Assembly: GCA_964551295.1 (NCBI GenBank)
Contig: CAZKDJ010000015.1
Span: 1 to 36,341, forward strand
DNA length: 36,341 nucleotides
Origin: JAFGED01 sp964551295
Lineage (GTDB): Bacteria > Chloroflexota > Anaerolineae > B4-G1
Direction: 5' to 3'
The position numbers and the translations under genes were made by a program. Below the pieces are notes generated by a model that worked only from the letters and a program-made list of their open reading frames with translations, was not told the origin of the DNA and ran no database searches. Positions 6,345 through 12,860 of the stretch are shown here, in pieces. Position 1 is the stretch's first letter; every line of letters starts with the position of its first letter.

Positions 6345-8122
6345 AAATCCCCCCTCTCGGTCTCGCTCACAGGCAACGGAGCAGTGCCGGCCACGATCGC
6401 CGCCTCGACCTCGTCCAGCGTCAGCGCGCCAGCGGGCACAGGCAGCCCGCGCTCGCGCAGGGCGGCCATCACCGCGACGGCCGCCGGCACGTCCAGGCCG
6501 AGCGCCCGCAGCCGTTCGGCCTGGGAAAAGACTTGGCGCGTCGAGCCTCGCAACGCCACCCGTCCCTCCTCCAGCACAACTACTCGCCTGGCCAGGGCGG
6601 TGACGTCATCCATGTTGTGGGTGGCGACGACGAGCGTCAGCCCCTCCTCCCGATTCAGATGGCGCAGCGTGGCCAGCAAGTCGCGCCGCGACTGCGGGTC
6701 CAACCCCGCCGTCGGCTCGTCCAGGAGCAACGTCTTGGGATGCAAGGCCAGCACGCCGGCCAGCGCGGCCTTGCGCCGCTCCCCACCCGAAAGGCTCTGG
6801 GTGAAACGATCCTTATAGTCCAGGAACGGCAGCCCCACCGCCTCCATCGCCCGGCGCACGCGCTCGCGGACGGCCTCCCGGTCCAAGCCCAACTGGCGCG
6901 GTCCAAAGGCCACGTCGTCGCCGACGTAGGTCTCAAAAAGCTGCTCCTCCGGCCTCTGGAAGAGGATGCCAACCTGCTCGCGCAGGAAGCGGCGATCCGT
7001 CTGCCGGGCGTGCGCGTCCTTTCCGGCGATGAGCACGTGCCCGTCCTGGGGCTCCAGCAGACCCGCCAGGTGTTGCAGGAGGGTGGACTTGCCCGAACCG
7101 GTCGCGCCGAGCAGCGCAACCGATTCGCCCGCGTGCACCTCCACGCTCACCCCGTCCAGGGCCCGCACGGCGAGGGGAGTGCCCGAAAGATACGTGTAGC
7201 GGAGATCGCGCGCGGCGACGGACGGGCGTCCGTTGGAGGCAAACGGAGGATCTGTAAAAGAAAGCGGCTCTATTTGAACGTTGCGGAACGCGAGGGCATC
7301 CACCACATCGTCCAGATCGAACAAACCGGCGGGAAAGTCAGGCCAGCGGCGAACCATCCTCGCCGCCAAGTCTGCCACCGGCGGCAGCTCCAACCCCAGC
7401 CGGGTCACGTGATTGGGACAGGCGAAGAAACGGCGCGGCGCTCCATCGAACGCGACGCCGCCCTCCGACAGCACGATCACGCGCTCGGCCAGCACCGCCT
7501 CGGCCATGTGGTGGGTGATCAGGACGATCGTCACGCCGTCAGCGTGCAAGCGCTGCAAGAGAGCGAGCACCTCCCGCCCGCCGGCCGGGTCGAGCATAGC
7601 GGTGGCCTCGTCCAGCACCAGGCAGCGGGGACGCAGGGCCAGCGCGCCGGCGATGGCCGCCCGCTGCTGCTGGCCCACGGAGAGCAGGTGCGGCGGGCGG
7701 TTGCGTAGCTCCCACATCCTCACCGTCTCCAGCGCCCAGCGCACCCGGCCCTCGATCTCGTCGGCGGGCAAGCCCAAGTTTTCCGGGCCAAAGGCAACGT
7801 CGTCCTCCACCGTCGTGGCGATGATCTGATCCTCGGGCTGCTGGAACACCATCGCCACCTGCGAGCGAACGGCGGGCCAGGCGGCCTCCTGGCGGGTATC
7901 CAACCCAGCCACCCGGACCTCTCCCCGGGTGGGAAGCAGCAGTGCGTTCAGGTGGCGAGCCAGCGTCGTCTTGCCGGAGCCGTTGGTGCCGACGACGGCG
8001 ACGAACTCGCCGGGGTGTATAGTGAGACTCACCCCACGCAGCGCGTCGATGGGTTCAGTCCCACTCCCCTCGTAGGTGTGGTAGAGACGGGATATCTCGA
8101 TCAGCGGTTCGGTCGCGTGCAT
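6341..8122 (-). CDS. ecfA: Fused EcfA1-EcfA2 ATPase of the ECF transporter
   Basis: Two ABC ATPase domains in one 593-aa chain, replacing the usual separate EcfA and EcfA' proteins. Domain 1 (about 5-235) has Walker A GTNGSGKTT, Q-loop FQQPEDQ, signature LSVGQQQR and Walker B CLVLDEATAMLD. Domain 2 (about 295-525) has GATGSGKST, FQRPEEQ, LSGGERRK and LLLDEPTAGLD. The first signature has Val where LSGGQ has Gly. The ATG at 8122 is preferred over upstream in-frame GTG/ATG codons, because those lie inside a structured leader. The ribosome site GGAAGG lies in the 3' arm of the terminator hairpin just before the start, so expression is probably attenuated in cis. First gene of the operon ecfA-ecfT-S-coaX. 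Confidence 0.92.
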   Translation of the reverse strand: MHATEPLIEISRLYHTYEGSGTEPIDALRGVSLTIHPGEFVAVVGTNGSGKTTLARHLNALLLPTRGEVRVAGLDTRQEAAWPAVRSQVAMVFQQPEDQIIATTVEDDVAFGPENLGLPADEIEGRVRWALETVRMWELRNRPPHLLSVGQQQRAAIAGALALRPRCLVLDEATAMLDPAGGREVLALLQRLHADGVTIVLITHHMAEAVLAERVIVLSEGGVAFDGAPRRFFACPNHVTRLGLELPPVADLAARMVRRWPDFPAGLFDLDDVVDALAFRNVQIEPLSFTDPPFASNGRPSVAARDLRYTYLSGTPLAVRALDGVSVEVHAGESVALLGATGSGKSTLLQHLAGLLEPQDGHVLIAGKDAHARQTDRRFLREQVGILFQRPEEQLFETYVGDDVAFGPRQLGLDREAVRERVRRAMEAVGLPFLDYKDRFTQSLSGGERRKAALAGVLALHPKTLLLDEPTAGLDPQSRRDLLATLRHLNREEGLTLVVATHNMDDVTALARRVVVLEEGRVALRGSTRQVFSQAERLRALGLDVPAAVAVMAALRERGLPVPAGALTLDEVEAAIVAGTAPLPVSETERGDL

Positions 8123-8314
8123 GAAAAAAGCACCTTCCATCGGGATCGGAAGGCGCGAGGCGGCAAAGAAAACGACGGAGCTGGGCTCCGTCAGCAGAAG
8201 AACCATTCCTTTCTGCCGTCTCGGTCGTTTGTGTCTCACGATCCCAGCGGCACCGGAAAGCGGTGCGGTTAATTAGATTGTCAGTACAAACTCACGGCCT
8301 TGAAGGTCCGTGGT
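8123..8314 (-). promoter_or_regulatory. Structured attenuator leader of the ECF-coaX operon (candidate riboswitch)
   Basis: About 190 nt between the predicted transcript start and the ecfA ATG, rich in base pairing. In order on the minus strand: a CACGG/CCGTG hairpin at the 5' end; a 6-bp closing helix GTTTGT/ACAAAC (8286-8291 with 8227-8232) around a GCACCG/CGGTGC hairpin (8250-8266); a GCAGAA/TTCTGC hairpin (8194-8216); an 8-bp hairpin (8174-8192) followed by GTTTTCTTT; and the final terminator. An alternative pairing between CGGCAGAAAG and CTTTGCCG is possible. I do not recognise TPP, cobalamin, FMN, preQ1, THF, SAM or T-box consensus elements. Ligand unknown. Confidence 0.6.
8124..8156 (-). 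terminator. Intrinsic terminator immediately before ecfA
   Basis: A 9-bp stem (8148-8156 with 8130-8138, one G-U pair) with a 9-nt loop and six U residues directly before the start codon. The 3' arm contains the only ribosome-binding-like GGAAGG, so the hairpin could block both transcription and translation. Confidence 0.75.
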
Positions 8315-8320
8315 AGGAAC

Positions 8321-8348
8321 ATTATAGTGCAGGCGAGGGGAATGTCAA
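8321..8348 (-). promoter_or_regulatory. Consensus promoter of the ECF-coaX operon
   Basis: Minus strand: perfect TTGACA (8343-8348), 16-bp spacer, perfect TATAAT (8321-8326). The -35 overlaps the stop codon of the DUF2442 gene. Confidence 0.8.
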
Positions 8349-8632
8349 GAGGATTCCCAGTCCACACCAGCCATCAGATTCGCCACCGACAGGTCCTCGT
8401 CCAACTCGGGCCAGTGTAAACTAATGCCACCGCCGCCGATCTCGCACTTGGCGCGCTGCACAGGAGCCGCTTCATACAGCACCGGGAACCAGATGATGGG
8501 CACGCTGATGACGCGGCCGTCGGCCAAAAAGACGTGCATCATCTCTTCATCAAACTCGACGGATTGAGCCAGCGCGGCGGTCGGCACATAGGCCCGTCGG
8601 ACTCTTGGTTTGTTCTTACACAAAGTAGCCAT
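8345..8632 (-). CDS. DUF2442 domain protein
   Basis: A 95-aa protein. The DUF2442 pattern is clear in residues 25-90: a strand-rich part with FLADGRVISVPIIWFPVL, then ISLHWPELDEDLSVANLMAG. DUF2442 genes are commonly paired with DUF4160 genes, and such pairs are discussed as toxin-antitoxin-like; the biochemical role is not established. The start at 8632 overlaps the 3' end of the DUF4160 reading frame by 17 nt, as in intact pairs elsewhere. Its stop codon overlaps the -35 of the downstream ECF promoter. The gene itself looks intact although its partner is broken. Confidence 0.8.
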   Translation of the reverse strand: MATLCKNKPRVRRAYVPTAALAQSVEFDEEMMHVFLADGRVISVPIIWFPVLYEAAPVQRAKCEIGGGGISLHWPELDEDLSVANLMAGVDWESS

Positions 8633-8849
8633 CCCAAGCCTCCATCAATTCAGCCTGATGCTGCTCGATAATCTGCTCAATCTCATTCAGCTCGTGTGCC
8701 CTGAATCCATAGTTCGACGCCAGATCGATTGGAGCAAGCCAGAACTTGGCCTAGTCGCTGCCCGCCTTGACGTGAATGTGGGGTAACCCTTGCCCCTCGT
8801 TGCTGAAGAAGAAAAATCGGCAGCGACCTACCCGCAGCACAGTTGGCAT
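8616..8849 (-). pseudogene. DUF4160 gene interrupted by an in-frame TAG
   Basis: Translating through one stop gives a complete 77-codon DUF4160 protein: it begins MPTVLRVGRCRFFFFSNEG, has the PHIHVKAGSD motif, and continues AKFWLAPIDLASNYGF and ends with ELMEAWDGYFV. Codon 33 is TAG (8751-8753), exactly between GSD and AKFW. The ribosome site (GAAGGGG) and an extended -10 promoter are preserved, so this looks like a recent single-base nonsense change, a sequencing error, or less likely readthrough. The frame overlaps the DUF2442 start by 17 nt. A peptide of 32 residues would otherwise be made. Confidence 0.75.
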
Positions 8850-8870
8850 GGAATCCCCTTCCGTATCCTC

Positions 8871-8899
8871 AGTATACCACACCCATACACCCGCCGCAA
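8871..8899 (-). promoter_or_regulatory. Promoter of the DUF4160/DUF2442 pair
   Basis: Minus strand: TTGCGG (8894-8899), 17-bp spacer, TATACT (8871-8876) with TGG before it (extended -10). Confidence 0.5.
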
Positions 8900-8952
8900 T
8901 CACAGCACAGCGGCTTAGATTGGGATGCGGCCCCCGTAACCTAGCCCACGGA

Positions 8953-9231
8953 CTATTTGAACTTGGGCCACTGGTTGTAGCCAATGGCTGGGTTATTTGA
9001 CCCGAGTTTTAGAATGAACTCGACTTCTTTCTGATTCACCTCGGCGTCGGATGCCGACTCCGACTCCCAAAGAATCTCTTTTCGGATCGTGAAATCCCGT
9101 CTTTGTTCCCGAGTAAAATCCTTCGCAATCAGCTCGCTGCTTGCGCTACCAAAGTAGTTGATACTGTCGGTGAGGTCCTTCCCGACGTATATCTTTCCAT
9201 TGGGATAAGTTATTTTGTAGATGACTTTCAT
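8953..9231 (-). CDS. Small GIY-YIG nuclease family protein
   Basis: A 92-aa single-domain protein. The start MKVIYKITYPNGKIYVGKD matches the GIY-YIG motif (YKIT, then KIYVG after NGK), followed by a short helix and a conserved-looking Arg/Glu region (IRKEILWESES, QKEVEFILKL). These folds cut DNA in homing endonucleases, UvrC and some restriction enzymes; small stand-alone copies are mostly uncharacterised. The N-terminus is short, so the first strand begins almost at the initiator. The ribosome site is weak. It sits between the kinase-GrpB gene and the broken DUF4160 gene, in what looks like an accessory patch. No partner gene points to a function. Confidence 0.7.
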   Translation of the reverse strand: MKVIYKITYPNGKIYVGKDLTDSINYFGSASSELIAKDFTREQRRDFTIRKEILWESESASDAEVNQKEVEFILKLGSNNPAIGYNQWPKFK

Positions 9232-9264
9232 CGACCGTTACTATGTTCCTCGCTGCCCGGACCG

Positions 9265-10293
9265 CTAACCTCGCGACCGCCACTGCGCCAGCACCTTCTG
9301 CACAAAAGCGCTCTTGCTCTCGCTGAACGCGGCCCGATCGTGCTTGTACTTGGTGCGCAGGTTGTGCTTGAGCGCCTGGTACTCGCGCCGCAGGTCGGCG
9401 TCGGCGCGCAGCGCGTCGCGAAAGGCCAGGTGTTCGATCAGCGATTGGCTGCCCGCCTCCACGATGTGCAGGTGATGCGTGCGCGGCTTGCCCTTGCGGA
9501 AAAAGCGCCGGTCGACGTTCTGCGGGTAGTCGACGAAGACGTAGCCCAACGCCTGCAGCGGCGCGATGCAGGCGACGGCGTCGTCCAGGCGGCGCACGGC
9601 GACCATCGTGTCGATGATGGGCTTGGCGTCTAGGCCGGGGATGGCGGTGCTGCCGATGTGGTGGATCTCTAGCGCCAGGTCGCCCAGCGCCGCCGCGATC
9701 CTGGCCCGCTCAGCCTCGAACCGGGCCGGCCAGGCCGGGTCGTAGGGAACCACCTCCACCGCCTCGTGGATATCGTCCCAGATGGCGTCGGCCACCTCCT
9801 CCGCCGTGCGGCCCGTGGTATCGATCGGGAACCCCACGTCGCCGCGCCTGGCAGCCTCTTCCTGGATGGCGACCAGCTCCCGGTACCGCTTTAGGTGCCG
9901 CGGCGATCTCGCCGGGCGCAGATCGGCGTCCGACTCCTGCTCGCGCTTGCGGATGCGCGCCTCGATGACGTCGTCCGAGGCGACCAAGCGATAGGCGTAG
10001 GTCACGTCGTCCAGGTCCGAGAGCAGGTGGCGCAGCGCCGCCGACTGCTCCGGCGTCTCGAAAACATAGTTGATCACAAAATCGTGATAGCCGCCGCGCT
10101 CGATGTGGAAGGCGATCAAATGGTGAATCGTTTCAAAGAGGTACGCGACGCGTGCCTCGTCATAGATCTCGAACGGGTGCACCGCGCCGATATAGTCGCC
10201 ATCGAGCATCACGGCCCGATCGAAGCGGGCGTTCAGCTCCCAGGCGACCGACGTCTTGCCGATGCCGCAGGGGCCGTTAATGATGACGATCAC
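9265..10293 (-). CDS. P-loop kinase fused to GrpB nucleotidyltransferase-like domain
   Basis: A 342-aa two-domain protein. Residues 1-175 are a P-loop kinase-like domain: Walker A GPCGIGKTS (7-15), a DGD motif after strand 2, and a C-terminal helix resembling small-molecule kinases. Residues 180-342 match GrpB/UPF0157, with VVPYDPAWPARF at its start, HHIGSTAIPGLDAKPIIDTM, the nucleotidyltransferase-like core, and HHLHIVEAGS. Such fusions suggest that both domains act on one metabolite, but the substrate is unknown. The start is GTG at 10293, two bases after the stop of the 851-aa protein gene, so translation is probably coupled. Third gene of the kinase operon. Cytosolic. Confidence 0.82.
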   Translation of the reverse strand: MIVIINGPCGIGKTSVAWELNARFDRAVMLDGDYIGAVHPFEIYDEARVAYLFETIHHLIAFHIERGGYHDFVINYVFETPEQSAALRHLLSDLDDVTYAYRLVASDDVIEARIRKREQESDADLRPARSPRHLKRYRELVAIQEEAARRGDVGFPIDTTGRTAEEVADAIWDDIHEAVEVVPYDPAWPARFEAERARIAAALGDLALEIHHIGSTAIPGLDAKPIIDTMVAVRRLDDAVACIAPLQALGYVFVDYPQNVDRRFFRKGKPRTHHLHIVEAGSQSLIEHLAFRDALRADADLRREYQALKHNLRTKYKHDRAAFSESKSAFVQKVLAQWRSRG

Positions 10294-10295
10294 AT

Positions 10296-12851
10296 TCAGG
10301 CGCCCCGTGCGGCGACGATATCGCCCAGGTCCAGGATGAAACGGTTGAAACCCCGCACGTACGTCATCAGGTAATCCTGCGCCAGCATGTTGGCCAGCTC
10401 ACCCTCGTTCAGCGCCAGAAGCTGGGGGATGAACGGGCGAAAGTCGCGCAGGCTGACGTGCATGCGGTTCTCGTCGTCGGTGATGACGCCCCAGATCAGC
10501 TCCTTGGTCTCGCCGTCGTCCTTGGCGCTGATAAAGCGCGTGATGGTGCTGCCCGGCGCGACCCGGCCCACGTTGGAAAAGACCTCGCTGCCCTTGATAA
10601 TCTCGTTGAGCGCGCCCACGCGCTGGGGGATGCCGTCCATCAGGTTCTGCATCGAGGGGGGCAGATGGGCCAGCATGCGGATCGTGGCCGTGTTAAAGCT
10701 CTCCCCGCGCATGGTCACCGCCTTGAGCGCGTCAAGCACCTGGCCAAATGCCTGCAGGTAGGCCAGGAGCTCACGCCGGGCGCGGTCGAAGGCAGCCCAC
10801 TGCGGACCGGACTGGTCGCTGCAGGCCTGAAGGCCCTCGCGGGCGGCGATGAATTTCCCCCGGATATCGACCAGCGGATTGCGAAAGGTGGTGGGAAAGA
10901 CGCGCTCTCTGGGCGCGACGTTACTGGCGCTCATGGGGATCAGGAGCGCGGGATTGGTCTCGCGCAAGCGCGTCAACGTCATCTTGATGGCCTCTAGTGC
11001 AGCCTGGGCCTGGGGAGATTTGGCCCGGCTGCTGAACGTCCTTAGCGCCTGGCGAACCTGGGGGGAGGGCTCGTAGCTCGCGGCGTGGAAAAAACGGTAC
11101 AGGAGCAGCAGATCGTTGACCGTGAGCCGCACGCCCCGCTGCCCGAGCCACTTGCGCAGACGGGCCAGGGAACGCATATCGACGTCGTCCGATTCGGCAG
11201 TCACCTCGCCAGGCTTGCGATGGGATTGCAGAGCAGCCTCCGCCTTGGGGCTGCCCTTCAGCGCCAGTGGCTGCGGGGGCGGCGCCTGGGGAGTAAAGTT
11301 CCGACCGACCAGGCGGCGGTACCAATGGACCGCGCTGTCGGTCATGACCTCCGCCACGGCCATGCCCCACATCCCGTCGAAAAAAATGTGGGATTGATCA
11401 AAGACAAAGCTCCGGTCGGTGCGAAAGACGGTCAGCGCGTGGTCGCCGATGGACCGGCGGCCGCGCCGCACGTAGGCCAGGGGCAGCTCGCGCGGGCGGC
11501 GGTCCCAGTTGACGACGATGGGCGCGCGACGCAGGGCAGCCAACTCTGCCTGGGTGGCGGCCGGGAGTTTTTCGCGCAGTTTGGGCTGGAGCGACCGCGG
11601 GGTCTCGGCCAGCAGCAGATCCAAGTCTGGCGCCGGGCCAGGGTTCTGCGCGGCCAGGATGCCCGCCACCCAACTCAACACCATCTCAGGCGCCGGCGGA
11701 CGCAGGACGCCCAGGAGCCGGCCGTCGCGGTAATAGACCCGTCCGTTGTGGTCGGTCTGCAATGGCTGCCCGGAACCATCACACAGCCCTTTCTCCGGAT
11801 GCAGGTAAAGGGGAACTGGCGCCGCATCCTCCGGGCGCGGCGGGTAACACAGAGGGCTCCCTTGTTCGTTCTGCCGGCAGGCCAGCGTCAAGTAAGTGCG
11901 CTCCTGCCAGATAAAAGCCACGGTCGCCCGCCACAGCGGGATGAATTCTCTACCTTCCTGGTATCGATTCGGTTTAAGGGCCGCCAGGAGCGTCATCTGC
12001 TGCTGGTAGGCCGGGAGCTCATCGGTCAGACGGGCCTGGTAGCGCTGCCGGAAACAACCTTGGGCCTTTCCGGGGAGCGCCGGGAGCATCTCTTCCATAA
12101 ACTGCTGAAATACGGCCTGTCGATGGGATACATAGTCGGCGCTATCTTTCGGGCGGCGGTAGGGACACCGGCGGTACCAGTCCCGCTCCAGGGTAAAGAA
12201 AGGGGGTTGGTCAGCGATGCCGGCCTCCATCGCCTCCTCGACCAGCAGCCGCAGCATCACGCGCTCCGTCCAGTCGGTGAGCAAGAGATCGTCGTAGCGA
12301 TAGAGCAGCTCCAAGGCAGCGCAGACCCACGCGGCGGCCATCTGAATCGGATACTGCTGTTCCGAGGACAGCGCCTTTTGAAAACCCACCGTCTCGTTAG
12401 CGTGGCGGGCGGTATCCTCCCGCAGGCCAAACTGAAGGTAGAACTGCCAGGTGCCCTCGGGGAAGGCGCTATCGACGTCCTTGCCAGCCAGCCGCAGGAC
12501 CTTTTGATAAATGTGGATGGCAGCGGCGGGACCGGCGATGAGGGCGCCGTAGAGCCCCTGGGGGATCAGATCGACGCCCCGCAATAGGGCCGTCAGGTCA
12601 CGGGTCACCTGATCGGTGCTGACTCGTCGCCCTTTGAGCTTGATCAGGCCGCTCAACAAAAAGGCAGGCAGGTTGCCGGCGGGAAAGATGCGTGCGATCT
12701 CTTCCTTGATCGCCTGGATCTCGGGCAGGGTCAGCTTGGAAAGTTCGAGGATGGTCGTATCATCGACCTTGAGCAACGCGGCCAGGGTGGCCTGCTGTGG
12801 CTCGGACAGTCTTTCGCGCCGAGATGGACTGGGCTTCGTATCCGCCAACAT
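10296..12851 (-). CDS. Large uncharacterised protein with HxxxDG acyltransferase-like motif
   Basis: An 851-aa protein without signal or clear membrane helices. The N-terminal 330 residues look mainly helical; a short segment (FGLREDTARHANET, 141-154) stands out. The stretch 471-505 runs HALTVFRTDRSFVFDQSH, then IFFDG: His488-x3-Asp492-Gly493, the catalytic motif of the CoA-dependent acyltransferase superfamily (carnitine acyltransferases, condensation domains, wax synthases). Near the C-terminus EVFSNVGRV (756-763) and the strands after it resemble the SN/ST segment of that fold. I therefore propose a divergent choline/carnitine-acyltransferase-like protein; this is inference from motifs. 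It lies 9 nt after the kinase gene and 2 nt before the kinase-GrpB gene, and may be a target or partner of that kinase. Confidence 0.45.
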   Translation of the reverse strand: MLADTKPSPSRRERLSEPQQATLAALLKVDDTTILELSKLTLPEIQAIKEEIARIFPAGNLPAFLLSGLIKLKGRRVSTDQVTRDLTALLRGVDLIPQGLYGALIAGPAAAIHIYQKVLRLAGKDVDSAFPEGTWQFYLQFGLREDTARHANETVGFQKALSSEQQYPIQMAAAWVCAALELLYRYDDLLLTDWTERVMLRLLVEEAMEAGIADQPPFFTLERDWYRRCPYRRPKDSADYVSHRQAVFQQFMEEMLPALPGKAQGCFRQRYQARLTDELPAYQQQMTLLAALKPNRYQEGREFIPLWRATVAFIWQERTYLTLACRQNEQGSPLCYPPRPEDAAPVPLYLHPEKGLCDGSGQPLQTDHNGRVYYRDGRLLGVLRPPAPEMVLSWVAGILAAQNPGPAPDLDLLLAETPRSLQPKLREKLPAATQAELAALRRAPIVVNWDRRPRELPLAYVRRGRRSIGDHALTVFRTDRSFVFDQSHIFFDGMWGMAVAEVMTDSAVHWYRRLVGRNFTPQAPPPQPLALKGSPKAEAALQSHRKPGEVTAESDDVDMRSLARLRKWLGQRGVRLTVNDLLLLYRFFHAASYEPSPQVRQALRTFSSRAKSPQAQAALEAIKMTLTRLRETNPALLIPMSASNVAPRERVFPTTFRNPLVDIRGKFIAAREGLQACSDQSGPQWAAFDRARRELLAYLQAFGQVLDALKAVTMRGESFNTATIRMLAHLPPSMQNLMDGIPQRVGALNEIIKGSEVFSNVGRVAPGSTITRFISAKDDGETKELIWGVITDDENRMHVSLRDFRPFIPQLLALNEGELANMLAQDYLMTYVRGFNRFILDLGDIVAARGA

Positions 12852-12860
12852 CGCCCCACA

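Noticed and set aside
8194..8216. T-box-like AGGAATGGTTC in the ECF leader
   Set aside because: It lacks the conserved T-box sequence and any specifier stem, and the operon is not for amino acids or tRNA charging.
10458..12587. Plus-strand frames of 179 and 500 codons opposite the 851-aa protein
   Set aside because: They are Arg/Gln/Gly-rich antisense artefacts with no ribosome site or domain; the minus-strand operon spacing supports the other strand.
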